From NCBI RefSeq assembly GCF_005405905.1, contig NZ_BJHU01000021.1, positions 434,001 through 498,000 on the forward strand: DNA of 64,000 nt. Reading direction: 5' to 3'. A model generated the notes under the pieces. The model was not told where the DNA came from. It saw nothing but the letters and a program-made list of their open reading frames with translations, and searched no databases. The position numbers were made by a program, and so were the translations under genes. The DNA is from Acidovorax sp. NB1 (GTDB lineage Bacteria > Pseudomonadota > Gammaproteobacteria > Burkholderiales > Burkholderiaceae_C). This document shows, in pieces, positions 16,967 through 26,875 of the stretch (position 1 is its first letter; the number at the start of each line of letters is the position of its first letter).

Positions 16967-17118
16967 GGGGCGGCTCGCGTGAGGGTGAAGGGGACAACAT
17001 GGCGCCACCGTTTTGGGTGGCAGCCTTTGCGGAGGTATCGACAAAAGGTTACGAGTCCTTGAGCCGCCCTACAACAGGCGGCTCCCTAACGGAGCGGCAA
17101 AGCAACAGCCTCAATGCA

Positions 17119-17154
17119 CAAACAAAAGACCGCCACAGTGCGAGACTGTGGCGG
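17119..17154 (-). terminator. Rho-independent terminator of htpX
   Basis: On the minus strand, CCGCCACAG and CTGTGGCGG form a perfect 9-bp stem around a 7-base loop, followed by TCTTTTGTTTG. It is placed about 40 bases after the htpX stop. Confidence 0.85.
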
Positions 17155-17190
17155 CCCTCCGGGCCCAACAGGCATTGCGCCCGAGGCTGC

Positions 17191-18069
17191 TTATTGCTGC
17201 TGTGCGTTCTGCAGCGCAGCAATGCGCTCTTCAATGGGCGGGTGGGTGCTGAACAGCTTGCCAATGCCACCGGCAATGCCCATGGCCGCCACGCTCTTGG
17301 GCAGTTCGCCGGGGTGCATGCCGCCCAGGCGGGCCAGGGCGTTGATCATGGGCTGGCGGCGGCCCATCAGCTGGGCAGCGCCCGCATCGGCGCGGAACTC
17401 GCGCTGGCGGCTGAACCAGGCCACGACCATGGCAGCGGCAAAGCCCAGCACGATGTCGAGCACGATGGTGGTCACGTAGTAGCCGATACCGGGGCCCGAG
17501 CTGTTCTCGTCGTTCTTGCGCAGGAAGCTGTCCACCGCGTAGCCGATGACGCGTGACAGGAACACCACGAAGGTGTTCATCACGCCCTGGATCAGCGTCA
17601 TGGTGACCATGTCGCCGTTGGCGATGTGGGCTACCTCGTGGCCGATCACGGCCTCGACCTCGTCGCGGGTCATGCCCTGCAGCAGGCCGGTGGACACGGC
17701 CACCAGCGCCGAGTTCTTGAACGCGCCGGTCGCGAAGGCATTCGGGTCGCCTTCGAAGATGCCGACTTCGGGCATGCCGATGCCCGCCTTGTCGGCAAAC
17801 TTGCGCACCGTCTCGACAATCCAGCGCTCATCGGGCGAGCCGGAGCCATCGATCACGCGCACGCCCGAGGTCCACTTGGCCATGGGCTTGCTGATGAGCA
17901 ACGAGATGATCGCGCCGCCAAAACCCATGATGAGCGCGAAGCCCAGCAGCGCGCCCAGGTTCAGGCCGTTGGCCGTGAGGTAGCGGTTGACGCCCAGCAG
18001 GCTGGCCACCACCCCCAGCACGACAACGACGGCCAGGTTGGTCATCACAAACAAAAGGATCCGCTTCAT
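17191..18069 (-). CDS. htpX: Membrane protease HtpX
   Basis: A zinc-dependent inner-membrane protease of M48 involved in quality control of membrane proteins, usually with FtsH. The 292-residue protein has N-terminal membrane helices (about 5-25 and 37-60), the zinc motif HEVAH (144-148) in [13 protein letters not shown], two further hydrophobic segments, and the third-ligand block [15 protein letters not shown]. The ATG at 18069, with GGAGA upstream, was chosen over a start 10 codons earlier because MKRILLFV is the family N-terminus. It is a separate transcription unit with its own terminator. Confidence 0.95.
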   Translation of the reverse strand: MKRILLFVMTNLAVVVVLGVVASLLGVNRYLTANGLNLGALLGFALIMGFGGAIISLLISKPMAKWTSGVRVIDGSGSPDERWIVETVRKFADKAGIGMPEVGIFEGDPNAFATGAFKNSALVAVSTGLLQGMTRDEVEAVIGHEVAHIANGDMVTMTLIQGVMNTFVVFLSRVIGYAVDSFLRKNDENSSGPGIGYYVTTIVLDIVLGFAAAMVVAWFSRQREFRADAGAAQLMGRRQPMINALARLGGMHPGELPKSVAAMGIAGGIGKLFSTHPPIEERIAALQNAQQQ

Positions 18070-18252
18070 GGAATGGTTTCTCCGTGGGGTAAACAACAAC
18101 GAGTGTTTGCTGGCTCAGATGGGGGCCGGGGGCCGCGCTTCAAGCGCCGCTGTCCTTGGTGGCAACGGCACCCGCCCCATGGCCGCGATTGCATCGCGCT
18201 ATGGTAGGTGCAAACCCCGGCCAGGGCCTTATCACACAAGGCTTGGCGGGAA

Positions 18253-19023
18253 TTACGGCACAGGCGCTGCCCGCAAGGGCCGGAACACCTGGGCGTCGGC
18301 ATAAAAGCCCGGCACCTCGTTGGCGGGCCACCAGCCGGGCACGCCCAGCACGGGCAGCGGTGTGAAGGGCTTGGCGGCCCAGGTCTGCGACTGGATCTCC
18401 TGCGCCAGCCAGGCGTCCACATCCGCTATCGATTCAATAGCTGATGGGGCTTGATAGACGTGCGCAACCATGGGTTTTCGGGGCACAACCAGCTTTTCGA
18501 GCAGCGCATGGCCCACCAGCACCAGCCGGGCCTCGGCCCACAGCGGGCGCAGGTCGATGAACAGGCGCTGCCAGTCCCGCGCCCGGAGCGCATCCCACAG
18601 GGCATCGGGCGCCTGCAGCAGTGCGCCGTTTTCGTCGAACACGGTGAGCGCATCGCGCAGCGGGCCACGCACAGCCTGCACACCATCGGCGGCAATCGCC
18701 TGGGCCTGCAGCTGGTTCAGGCGACGCTTGGTGTGCGGCAGGTGTTGCCACACCAGGCCGTTGAAGAAGTCGTGCAGGTTGTCGCGGGTGGGCACGCTGC
18801 GGGTGTCCCAGATGTGCTGCTCGTAGGCGGTGGCTTCGGGCAGGTCGGACTGGGGCACAAAAGCTACCGGTGCACCCGGTGGCGCTGCCGTCTGTAACGC
18901 CCGGTGCACTGTCGGATCGTGCTGAAGCTGCTGCGCCAGGGGCTGGCCCAGGCCGCGCCACGGCGCTAGCCAGGGGGCGCTCCAGTCAATGGCGGCGAAG
19001 GTTTCGCTTACACCAGCCGCCAC
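18253..19023 (-). CDS. DUF3025 domain protein
   Basis: A 256-residue soluble protein of the uncharacterised DUF3025 family of betaproteobacteria and gammaproteobacteria. Recognisable blocks are [15 protein letters not shown] and, towards the C-terminus, [23 protein letters not shown]. It overlaps the end of pyrC by 16 bases and would be translated from the same message. The segment around residues 182-197 ([16 protein letters not shown]) is encoded by what looks like a decayed copy of the dispersed AGCGCTT repeat, so this loop may be a recent insertion. Function unknown. Confidence 0.85.
   Translation of the reverse strand: MAAGVSETFAAIDWSAPWLAPWRGLGQPLAQQLQHDPTVHRALQTAAPPGAPVAFVPQSDLPEATAYEQHIWDTRSVPTRDNLHDFFNGLVWQHLPHTKRRLNQLQAQAIAADGVQAVRGPLRDALTVFDENGALLQAPDALWDALRARDWQRLFIDLRPLWAEARLVLVGHALLEKLVVPRKPMVAHVYQAPSAIESIADVDAWLAQEIQSQTWAAKPFTPLPVLGVPGWWPANEVPGFYADAQVFRPLRAAPVP
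18432..18478 (+). repeat. Degenerate AGCGCTT-family repeat inside the DUF3025 gene
   Basis: CAATAGCTGATGGGGCTTG and ATAGACGTGCGCAACC match the family pattern ATAGCT-N3-AGCGCTTGATGGAC-N2-GCGCAA with several substitutions. The reading frame passes through it without interruption. Confidence 0.45.
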
Positions 19024-20066
19024 GGCAGGGCTTCACCGGCGCGCAGGGGCTTGAGTTCGGCTTCGCCAAACGCAAAGCTGTCGGGCGGTGTCCACGACTC
19101 GCGGCGCAGGGTGACGGTGCCAGTGTTGCGCGGCAGGCTGTAAAAGTCCGGGCCGTGGAAGCTGGCAAAGCCTTCGAGCTGGTCGAGCGCACCCGCGTTG
19201 TCGAACGCCTCAGCGTACATCTCGATGGCGGCGTGGGCGGTGTAGCAACCTGCGCAGCCGCTGGCGTGCTCCTTGAGGTGCGCAGGGTGGGGGGCGCTGT
19301 CGGTGCCCAAAAAGAACTTGCTGCTGCCGCTGGTGGCGGCCTGCACCAGGGCCACGCGGTGGGTTTCGCGCTTGAGCACGGGCAGGCAGTAGTAGTGGGG
19401 GCGCACGCCGCCCACAAAGATGGCGTTGCGGTTGTACAGCAGGTGGTGCGCGGTGATGGTGGCGGCGGTGAAGCGGTCGGCCTGCATCACGTAGTCGGCC
19501 GCGTCCTTGGTGGTGATGTGCTCGAAGACGATCTTCAGCTCGGGGAAGTCGCGGCGCAGCGGGATGAGTTGCTGCTCGATGAACACCGCCTCGCGGTCGA
19601 ACAGGTCGATGTCGCTGCTGGTCACCTCGCCGTGCACCAAGAGCAGCATGCCCGCCTTCTGCATGGCTTCGAGCGTTTTATAGGTCTTGCGGATGTCGGT
19701 CACGCCCGCGTCGCTGTTGGTGGTGGCGCCTGCGGGGTAGAGCTTGCAGGCGACCACACCGGCCGCCTTGGCGCGCACGATTTCTTCGGGCGGCAGGTTG
19801 TCCGTCAGGTACAGCGTCATCAGCGGCTCAAACTGCATACCGGCGGGCACGGCGGCCAGGATGCGCTGCTTGTAGGCCAGGGCCTGCTCGGCCGTGGTCA
19901 CGGGCGGGCGCAGGTTGGGCATGATGATCGCGCGGCCGAACTGGGCGGCGGTGTGCGGCACCACCGTGTGCAGCGGCTCGCCGTCGCGCACGTGCAGGTG
20001 CCAGTCGTCGGGGCGGGTGATGGTGAGGGTGGTGGGCGCGGTGGGGGTGTGGAGTGCGGCTGTCAT
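19008..20066 (-). CDS. pyrC: Dihydroorotase
   Basis: A zinc amidohydrolase that cyclises N-carbamoyl-aspartate to dihydroorotate, the third step of de novo pyrimidine synthesis. The 352-residue protein has the first metal motif [10 protein letters not shown], the carboxylated-lysine region [16 protein letters not shown], the metal histidines in LLLVHGEV and [10 protein letters not shown], and the GTDSAPHP block with the catalytic aspartate. Length and motifs fit class II PyrC. Two ATGs, 20066 and 20075, are possible and neither has a strong ribosome site; 20066 best matches the family N-terminus. A dispersed repeat lies immediately upstream. Confidence 0.94.
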   Translation of the reverse strand: MTAALHTPTAPTTLTITRPDDWHLHVRDGEPLHTVVPHTAAQFGRAIIMPNLRPPVTTAEQALAYKQRILAAVPAGMQFEPLMTLYLTDNLPPEEIVRAKAAGVVACKLYPAGATTNSDAGVTDIRKTYKTLEAMQKAGMLLLVHGEVTSSDIDLFDREAVFIEQQLIPLRRDFPELKIVFEHITTKDAADYVMQADRFTAATITAHHLLYNRNAIFVGGVRPHYYCLPVLKRETHRVALVQAATSGSSKFFLGTDSAPHPAHLKEHASGCAGCYTAHAAIEMYAEAFDNAGALDQLEGFASFHGPDFYSLPRNTGTVTLRRESWTPPDSFAFGEAELKPLRAGEALPWRLV

Positions 20067-20091
20067 GGGCGACATTGTCCCATTGGCATGA

Positions 20092-20146
20092 TTACTATCA
20101 TTTTTATAGCTATCAGCACTTATCCATTGCGCGGAGGCAGCCAAAA
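20092..20146 (+). repeat. Dispersed AGCGCTT repeat, copy upstream of pyrC
   Basis: ATAGCTATCAGCACTTATCC followed by ATTGCGCGGAGGC and GCCAAAAA is a divergent member (AGCACTT for AGCGCTT). It lies between the Bug receptor gene and pyrC. Confidence 0.65.
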
Positions 20147-20172
20147 ACACTCATATTCCAGCGGCCCACACC

Positions 20173-21168
20173 TTATTCGGCGGTGATGCCGGCCTTGCGC
20201 ACCACCTCGCCAAACTTCACCAGGCGCTCGGACATCATCTTCTCGAAGGCGGCGGGGGTCATCTCTTCCGGGGCGATCACGCCGCGTTCCTTGAGGTTGG
20301 CCAGCATGGCGGGCGAGGTGGCGACCTCGCGCACGGCCTTGTACAGGGTCTGCACCACCGCATCGGGCGTACCGCCCGGCGCAGCCAGGCCGATCCACGA
20401 GGTGAGGTTGAGCTGGGGGTAGCCCACTTCGGCCAGGGTCGGCACGTCGGGCAGCTGCGGCAGGCGCTGGTCGTTGGCCAGGGCCAGCGCACGCACCTTG
20501 CCCGCCTGGATGTGCGGCAGCATGATGACCAGGTTGTCGAGGATGAATTGCACCTCGTTGCCCAGCACCGCCGTGATCAGCGGCGTGCCGCCCCGGTAGG
20601 GGATGTGGGTGGTGAAGGCACCGGTGGTGGCCTTGAGCATCTCCACGTTCAGCTGGCCCATGCTGCCCACGCCGCCGCTGCCGTAGTTGAGCTTGCCGGG
20701 GTTCTTCTTGGCGTAGTCGATGAACTCTTTGAAGGTCTTGAACGGCAGGCTGCTGTGCACCACCAGCGCATTGGGCAGGCGGCCCAGGATGGCGATGTTT
20801 TCAAAGTCCTTCACCGGGTCGTAGCCGACCTTGGGCTGCGTGAGCGGGTTGGCCAGGTGGCTGCTTTGCGACGACACGACCAGCGTGTAGCCGTCAGCCT
20901 TGGCACGCGCCACATACTGCGCGCCCACCGAGCCGCCCGCGCCTGCCCGGTTTTCCACCACGATGGGCACGCCCAGCACCTTGGACAGCGGCTCGGAATA
21001 CTGGCGCGCCATGATGTCCACCGACCCACCGGGCGGGAACGGCACCACCAGCGTGATGGGGCGCGAGGGGAACTTGTCCTGCGCCAGCGCAGGCAGCGCT
21101 GCAAGACCGGCCAGGCCGAGGCCTAGGCCGGTAGACAGGAGGTGGCGGCGGGAAGGGATGTGGTTCAT
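20173..21168 (-). CDS. Bug-type tripartite tricarboxylate transporter receptor
   Basis: A periplasmic solute-binding protein of 331 residues of the Bug/TctC family, expanded in Comamonadaceae and Bordetella. The N-terminus has a twin-arginine-like SRRHLLSTG followed by a hydrophobic stretch and a cleavage region ALA-QDKFP. Family motifs are ITLVVPFPPGGSVDIMAR, VVENRAGAGGSVGA and NYGSGGVGSMGQL. No TctA/TctB membrane partner is adjacent, as is common for orphan Bug proteins. The M20 peptidase just upstream on the same strand is probably co-transcribed, which suggests uptake of a carboxylate or peptide-like compound that it then hydrolyses. Confidence 0.9.
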   Translation of the reverse strand: MNHIPSRRHLLSTGLGLGLAGLAALPALAQDKFPSRPITLVVPFPPGGSVDIMARQYSEPLSKVLGVPIVVENRAGAGGSVGAQYVARAKADGYTLVVSSQSSHLANPLTQPKVGYDPVKDFENIAILGRLPNALVVHSSLPFKTFKEFIDYAKKNPGKLNYGSGGVGSMGQLNVEMLKATTGAFTTHIPYRGGTPLITAVLGNEVQFILDNLVIMLPHIQAGKVRALALANDQRLPQLPDVPTLAEVGYPQLNLTSWIGLAAPGGTPDAVVQTLYKAVREVATSPAMLANLKERGVIAPEEMTPAAFEKMMSERLVKFGEVVRKAGITAE

Positions 21169-21216
21169 GGCAGTCTTCAAAAACGCAAAAAACAAAAATG
21201 GGGAATAAGGCAGGAA

Positions 21217-22407
21217 TCAGGGATGGCCCAGCACGGCCAGCGCCACGGCCTGCGCGCGCGGCACAAAAGTGGCCAGCTCGCAGTACTCGCGCTCGGTGTG
21301 TGCGTGGCCGCCCACCGGGCCCGTGGCACACAGCGTGGGCACGCCCACCGAGGCCGTCAGGCCGCTGTCGGCCGCGCCGCCGGTGAATTCGCCCTGCACC
21401 TCAAAGCCCAGCGCGCGTGCGCCCTGCTGGTACAGAGCCAGCAGGTAGTCGGGCGTGGGCTTCATCGGCAGCGTGCGGCGGTGCAAGGTGATGCGGCCCT
21501 GGGTGCGGGGCACGGATTCTTCCTCGACGATGGCGCGCACGCGCTCCAGCAGGTCGTCGGGGTTGGTGTCGGCGGTGAAGCGCAGGTCCACCTCGGCCTT
21601 GGCATGCGGGGCAACCATGTTGGGGACGATGCCGCCCTGCACCACACCCACGTTGCAGGTCACGCCCGTGGCCGGGTCGGTGAGCGCGTGCAGTGCCAGC
21701 GTCTTGCGCGCCAAGGCCTCGATGGCGCTCGCGCCTGCGGCGTGGTTGATGCCTGCGTGCGCAGCCACGCCCGTCACTTCGAACTCCACCACCATCGAGC
21801 CCTTGCGGCTGGTGACCACGTTGCCGCTCACGCGGCCGGGCTCGGCATTGAGCACGGCCCGGGCGCCGCGCACCCGGGCCATGATGAGGTCGCGCGTGGC
21901 GGGCGAGCCGATCTCTTCGTCGCACGAGAAGAACAGGTGCAGGGGCGCCTTCAGCCCGCCGCAGCGGGCAAAGGCCTCGGCCACAAACACGTTGAGCACC
22001 AGGCCCGACTTCATGTCGGCCACGCCGGGGCCGTAGGCACGGCCGTCTTCCACACGGAAGGGGCGGCGCGCCACGGTGCCTGCGGGATAGACGGTGTCCA
22101 TGTGGCCCATGAGGATCAGGGGCGCGCCCTCCCCGCCTGCCCCGGCCGCGTTGACCTGTGCGTGCAGCAGCACACCGTAGCCGGGCACGGGCTCGAACTG
22201 CACGGGCACGCCCGCAGCCAGCAGGCGCTCGGCCAGTGCATGGGCCACAGCGGTCACGCCCGCCTCATCGCGGCTGCCGCTGTCGATGTTGACCACTTTC
22301 TGCAACAGCTCTTGCATGGCCTGCCCCTGGCCCGCCAGCCAGGCCAGTGCCGGCGCGGATGGGGCAGATGGCGCCTGGGATGCTGTGTTTTCAAGCGTTT
22401 CGAGCAT
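21217..22407 (-). CDS. M20 family metallopeptidase (glutamate carboxypeptidase/ArgE-DapE type)
   Basis: A cytoplasmic zinc aminoacylase or carboxypeptidase of 396 residues. Metal and catalytic motifs are visible: LMGHMDTVYP (His and catalytic Asp), YGPGVADMKSGL (bridging Asp), FFSCDEEIGS (catalytic Glu pair) and, near the C-terminus, GGHAHTEREY (last metal His). The sequence style matches carboxypeptidase G2-like M20 enzymes. The ATG at 22407 was chosen as the first residue before the conserved region; the frame is open for 57 codons further but overlaps the divergent regulator's control region. It lies between the Bug receptor and an RpiR-type regulator. Confidence 0.87.
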   Translation of the reverse strand: MLETLENTASQAPSAPSAPALAWLAGQGQAMQELLQKVVNIDSGSRDEAGVTAVAHALAERLLAAGVPVQFEPVPGYGVLLHAQVNAAGAGGEGAPLILMGHMDTVYPAGTVARRPFRVEDGRAYGPGVADMKSGLVLNVFVAEAFARCGGLKAPLHLFFSCDEEIGSPATRDLIMARVRGARAVLNAEPGRVSGNVVTSRKGSMVVEFEVTGVAAHAGINHAAGASAIEALARKTLALHALTDPATGVTCNVGVVQGGIVPNMVAPHAKAEVDLRFTADTNPDDLLERVRAIVEEESVPRTQGRITLHRRTLPMKPTPDYLLALYQQGARALGFEVQGEFTGGAADSGLTASVGVPTLCATGPVGGHAHTEREYCELATFVPRAQAVALAVLGHP

Positions 22408-22473
22408 GGTTGTCCTTGGGTCGGACCCCGGGTCGGGGCAAAATTTGGGCCGCAGTGTTGCATGCGTTTCGGC

Positions 22474-22528
22474 TGTTTGCAATACATTTTTCATAAATGA
22501 GACATAAATGAAATCATCATTGCAAACA
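22474..22528. promoter_or_regulatory. 10-bp inverted repeat, candidate RpiR operator
   Basis: TGTTTGCAAT (22474-22483) and its exact reverse complement ATTGCAAACA (22519-22528) flank an AT-rich segment that contains TCATAAATGA and ACATAAATGA. The right arm lies inside the first codons of the RpiR-type gene. The position between two divergent genes suggests control of both; the binding protein is inferred. Confidence 0.5.
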
Positions 22529-23431
22529 TCCACCGCACTGCTGACCGAGCGCCTGGCCCGCCAGGGCGGCGAACTCACGGCCAGCGAACGCGCCCTGGCC
22601 GAGGCCCTGGGGCGGGACTACCCCCACGCGCTGCTGGAGTCGGCCACCGCCCTGGCAGCGCGCACCGGCACCAGCGCATCGACCGTGGTGCGGCTGTTTG
22701 CCAAGCTCGGTTACGCGAGTTATGCCGAGGCGCAGCGCGAGGCCCGGGGCGAGGTCACGGCCCTGCTGCAAACCGCCGGGCAGCGTGCGCCCGTCACCAT
22801 CGGCACCGAGCGCAGCTTGCAGCAATGTGTGGACGACGCCCTGCTGCACGATCAGCACAACATCACCGCCACGCGCGACGGGCTGGACATGGCGGCGTTC
22901 GAGGCCATCGTCGCGCGCATCGCGCAGAGCAACGGGCGTGTGTTTGTGCTGGCGCAGATCAACAGCGCCCCCGTGGCCGCCTGGCTGGCGCTGCACCTGA
23001 ACATGTGCCGCCCCGGCGTGCACGAGCTGGGCGCGGGCGCCGTGGCCGCCACCGACCAGTTGCTCTGGATCCAGCCCGAGGACACGCTGCTGGTCTTCAG
23101 CATCCGCCGCTATGCCAGCGGGCCGGTGAAGGTGGCGCAGCGGTTTCGCGACGCGGGGGCCCAGGTGCTGGCCATTGTGGACAGCACCGCCGCGCCGCTG
23201 GCGGCCCTGGCCCACCACCGCGTGCAGGTGCGCATCTCCAACGCCTCGCCATTTGACTCGTACACCGCCGCGTTCTTCGTGTGCAACGCCCTGGTGTCGG
23301 CCGTGGCCCAGCTGCGGCACGAAGCCGTGTCCGAAGCCCTGCAGCGGCGCGACGACCTGTGGAAGGACGTGGAAGCCCAGCTCATCGTGGAAGGCAACCC
23401 GCCAGCGGGGCGGCGGGGAGGCAAGCGCTGA
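22508..23431 (+). CDS. MurR/RpiR-family transcriptional regulator
   Basis: A 307-residue regulator with an N-terminal RpiR helix-turn-helix (about residues 1-80, including ATALAARTGTSASTVVRLFA) and a C-terminal SIS sugar-phosphate-isomerase-like domain (about 125-270; VFVLAQINSAPVAAWLAL, LLVFSIRRYASGPVKVA). It is divergent from the M20 peptidase/Bug receptor pair, with an inverted repeat between and within the start, so it probably regulates them and itself. The effector is unknown. A bidirectional terminator separates it from the convergent glutamate transporter genes. Confidence 0.88.
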   Translation: MKSSLQTSTALLTERLARQGGELTASERALAEALGRDYPHALLESATALAARTGTSASTVVRLFAKLGYASYAEAQREARGEVTALLQTAGQRAPVTIGTERSLQQCVDDALLHDQHNITATRDGLDMAAFEAIVARIAQSNGRVFVLAQINSAPVAAWLALHLNMCRPGVHELGAGAVAATDQLLWIQPEDTLLVFSIRRYASGPVKVAQRFRDAGAQVLAIVDSTAAPLAALAHHRVQVRISNASPFDSYTAAFFVCNALVSAVAQLRHEAVSEALQRRDDLWKDVEAQLIVEGNPPAGRRGGKR

Positions 23432-23486
23432 CCTGCGTGATCCTGGCTACTGGCCCGCGCAAGGTTTTCAGGCGTTCCGACGCCCA

Positions 23487-23517
23487 TGAAAAAAGCGCTC
23501 CGAAGAGCGCTTTTTTT
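23487..23517. terminator. Bidirectional rho-independent terminator
   Basis: AAGCGCTC-CGAA-GAGCGCTT is a perfect 8-bp stem with A-run before and T-run after. It serves the RpiR-type gene on the plus strand and gltL on the minus strand, which converge here. Confidence 0.92.
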
Positions 23518-23557
23518 GCTTCCAATCCCGAGACCTGACGGTCTGGGGCGACGCTGA

Positions 23558-24295
<738 letters not shown>

Positions 24296-24318
24296 TGTTT
24301 ATTCCTCAATCTCTCGGA

Positions 24319-24984
24319 TCACCGGATGATGGCGATCTTCTGGTGCAGGCGCTTGACCGCCCAGGACAGCGCATAGCACATCACAAAATACAGCACGGCG
24401 GCAGCCAGGTACGCCTCGATGGGGCGGCCGAAGTTCTTGCCCGCCACTTCAAAGCCCTTGAGCATGTCGTAGGCACCGATGGCATACACGAGCGACGTAT
24501 CCTGGAACAGGATGATGGTCTGCGTGAGCAGCACCGGCAGCATGTTGCGGAACGCCTGGGGCAGCACCACCAGCTTCATGTTCTGGCCATACGTCATGCC
24601 CAGCGCCTGCCCGGCATACACCTGGCCACGCGGGATGGACTGGATGCCGGCGCGCATGATTTCGCTGAAGTACGCCGCTTCAAAGGCGATGAAGGTGATG
24701 ACTGCCGACACTTCCGCGCCGATGGGGCGGCCGATGATGGCGGGCACCAGCAGGAAGAACCACAGGATCACCATCACCAGCGGAATGGAGCGCATGCCGT
24801 TGACGTAGATGGTGGCGGGCACATCGAGCCACTTCTTGCCCGACAGGCGCATCAGCGCCAGCAGGGTGCCGAAGAACACGCCGCCAATGGTGGCGATCAC
24901 CGTGAGCATCAGGCTGAAGTACAGCCCCTTGAGCACGAAGTTGGAGATCAGGTCCCAGTTGTAGAAGGAAAAATCGAGATTCAT
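24319..24984 (-). CDS. gltK: Glutamate/aspartate ABC transporter, permease GltK
   Basis: An inner-membrane permease of 221 residues with five hydrophobic segments and the EAA loop EIMRAGIQSIPRGQVYAGQALG that contacts the ATPase. It is of the HisM/GltK polar amino acid type. The ATG at 24984 begins MNLDFSFYNWDL. It is 1 base away from the gltJ stop, which supports tight coupling; a longer frame reaching 25074 runs into gltJ and was not used. Confidence 0.92.
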   Translation of the reverse strand: MNLDFSFYNWDLISNFVLKGLYFSLMLTVIATIGGVFFGTLLALMRLSGKKWLDVPATIYVNGMRSIPLVMVILWFFLLVPAIIGRPIGAEVSAVITFIAFEAAYFSEIMRAGIQSIPRGQVYAGQALGMTYGQNMKLVVLPQAFRNMLPVLLTQTIILFQDTSLVYAIGAYDMLKGFEVAGKNFGRPIEAYLAAAVLYFVMCYALSWAVKRLHQKIAIIR

Positions 24985-24985
24985 A

Positions 24986-25744
24986 TCAATGCCCCCCTCC
25001 AGCGGCACCTGCGACCACCATGCCCGGGATGCGCACGCGTTTTTCGATGAACGCCATGATCCGGTTGATGGCAAAGGCCGAGATGATGTAGAGCGTGGTC
25101 ACGGCCAGGTACACCTCGATGCCGCGCGAGGTTTCTTCCTGCGCCTGCATGGCAAACATGGTGAGTTCGGCCACCGACACGGCAAACGCCACCGACGAGT
25201 TCTTGAAGATGTTCATCGTCTCGCTGGTCAGCGGCGGGATGATGATGCGGAACGCCATGGGCAGCAGCACGTAGCGGTAGGTCTGGAAGGTGGTGAACCC
25301 CACAGCCATGCCCGCGTAACGCTGGCCGCGCGGCAGGGCCTGGATGCCCGAGCGCACCTGCTCGGCGATACGCGCGGAGGTGAAGAAGCCCAGGGCCAGC
25401 ACCACGAGGGCAAAGCCGGGAACACCCTTGAGCACCGGGAACAGGCTGGGGAGAACGTGGTACCAGAGGAAAATCTGGACCAGAAGCGGAATGTTGCGGA
25501 ACAGCTCAACCCAGGCGTTACCCAGCCGAACAATCATGGGCCGGTCCTGCAGCGTGCGCAGCGTGCCGATGAAAGAGCCCAACACAAGCGCCAGCACCAG
25601 GGCCAGCAACGAAACGGACACCGTCCAGCCCCAGGCCGACAGCATCCAGTCCAGGTAAGTGATGTCGCCGCCCTTGCCAAAGCAGCTCTGCACAACTTCC
25701 CGGTCCATGGTGTCCTGGCAGAACACCTGCCAATCCCAACTCAT
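24986..25744 (-). CDS. gltJ: Glutamate/aspartate ABC transporter, permease GltJ
   Basis: An inner-membrane permease of 252 residues that pairs with GltK. It has an N-terminal extension of about 35 residues with MSWDWQVFCQDT, typical of GltJ proteins. Several membrane segments and the EAA loop EQVRSGIQALPRGQRYAGMA follow. It comes after the binding-protein gene, separated by an attenuator-like terminator. Confidence 0.92.
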   Translation of the reverse strand: MSWDWQVFCQDTMDREVVQSCFGKGGDITYLDWMLSAWGWTVSVSLLALVLALVLGSFIGTLRTLQDRPMIVRLGNAWVELFRNIPLLVQIFLWYHVLPSLFPVLKGVPGFALVVLALGFFTSARIAEQVRSGIQALPRGQRYAGMAVGFTTFQTYRYVLLPMAFRIIIPPLTSETMNIFKNSSVAFAVSVAELTMFAMQAQEETSRGIEVYLAVTTLYIISAFAINRIMAFIEKRVRIPGMVVAGAAGGGH

Positions 25745-25803
25745 AGGAGCACCCCTTTAATTCTTGGTATTGCGCTGGGCACGGCGCGCAGGCAGCGTGC
25801 CCA

Positions 25804-25840
25804 ACAAAAAAGCCCCTTCAAACCGGCTGGCCGAAGGGGC
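25804..25840 (-). terminator. Terminator/attenuator between gltI and gltJ
   Basis: On the minus strand, GCCCCTTC and GAAGGGGC form a perfect 8-bp stem followed by TTTTTTTG. It stands inside the operon after the binding-protein gene, so partial read-through would give more GltI than membrane components. Confidence 0.85.
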
Positions 25841-25856
25841 ACGCGCGTCAAGAAGA

Positions 25857-26756
25857 TTACTTCTTGGCGTAGTCTTCCATGGGCTTGTCGTTCGGGTTGG
25901 CCCAAGCTTCCTTGGTCGCATCCGACATCGGCAGGCCGATCTTCACGTTGGTGGGGGGTACGGGCTGCATGAACCACTTGTCGTACAGCTTGGCCAGCGA
26001 ACCATCCTTGATCTGGCGCTTGATGGAATCATCCACGGCCTTCTTGAACGCAGGGTCGTCCTTGCGCAGCATGCAGGCGATGGGTTCCACGTTCAGCACT
26101 TCGCCGACGATCTTGTAGTCGGCAGGTGCCTTGGACTTGGAGATGTTGGCGGCCAGGATGGAGCCGTCCATCACGAACGCTTCGGCACGGCCGGTTTCCA
26201 GCATCAGGAAGCTGTCGGCGTGGTCCTTGCCCATGACTTCCTTGAAGTCAATGCCGCCAGCACGTTCGTGCTTGCGCAGCGTCTGCACCGAGGTGGTGCC
26301 CGTGGTGGTGGCCACGGTCTTGCCGTTCAGGTCCTTGATGGAGGTGATGCCCGAGTTGGCCTTGACGACCATGCGGACTTCTTCCACATAGGTGGTCACG
26401 GCAAAGGCCACGTCCTTCTGGCGGGCGGCGCTGTTGGTGGTGGAGCCACACTCCAGGTCCACGGTGCCGTTGGTCACCAGGGGAATACGGTTCTGCGAGG
26501 TCACTGGCTGGTACTTGATGTCCAGCTTGGCCAGGCCCAGTTGCTTCTGAACGTCGTGCAGGACGATTTCACCCATTTCGGTGTGAAAGCCCACGTACTT
26601 GCCGTTGCCCAGCGTGTAGGAAAGACCCGAAGACTCGCGCACACCCAGCGTCACGCTGCCCGAGGCCTTGATCTTGGCCAGGGTGTCGGTGGCTTGAGCG
26701 AACGCGCTGCCTGCGGCCAGGGCGGTCACAGCAATCGCGAGCAAATGTTTCTTCAT
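25857..26756 (-). CDS. gltI: Glutamate/aspartate ABC transporter, periplasmic binding protein
   Basis: A periplasmic solute-binding protein of 299 residues and the first gene of the glt operon. It has a signal peptide, MKKHLLAIAV...AGSAFA-QATD. Conserved substrate-site blocks are GVRESSGLSY, SQNRIPLVTNGTVDLECGST (arginine and serine/threonine contacts of GltI-type proteins), and HADSFLMLETGRAEAFVMDG. It closely resembles the second binding protein at 26876, so one probably arose by duplication. Confidence 0.92.
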   Translation of the reverse strand: MKKHLLAIAVTALAAGSAFAQATDTLAKIKASGSVTLGVRESSGLSYTLGNGKYVGFHTEMGEIVLHDVQKQLGLAKLDIKYQPVTSQNRIPLVTNGTVDLECGSTTNSAARQKDVAFAVTTYVEEVRMVVKANSGITSIKDLNGKTVATTTGTTSVQTLRKHERAGGIDFKEVMGKDHADSFLMLETGRAEAFVMDGSILAANISKSKAPADYKIVGEVLNVEPIACMLRKDDPAFKKAVDDSIKRQIKDGSLAKLYDKWFMQPVPPTNVKIGLPMSDATKEAWANPNDKPMEDYAKK

Positions 26757-26875
26757 AGGGATCTCCTTGTGTTGAAAACAGAAAAAAGGGGGGAATTCTA
26801 GAGACTGGCCGCAACCCGCCCGGACTGCAAGCCCAAACGTCTAGAAATGGGGGAGGACTTACCCGAGGATACTCG

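Noticed and set aside
17061..17084. GAGCCGCC/GGCGGCTC hairpin between htpX and the chemotaxis receptor as a terminator
   Set aside because: A perfect 8-bp stem, but no T-run on either strand, and it lies upstream of the receptor start; its role is unclear.
17191..18069. Functional link of htpX with the M48 peptidase at 761
   Set aside because: Both are M48 enzymes but are 15 kb apart with unrelated neighbours; no evidence connects them.
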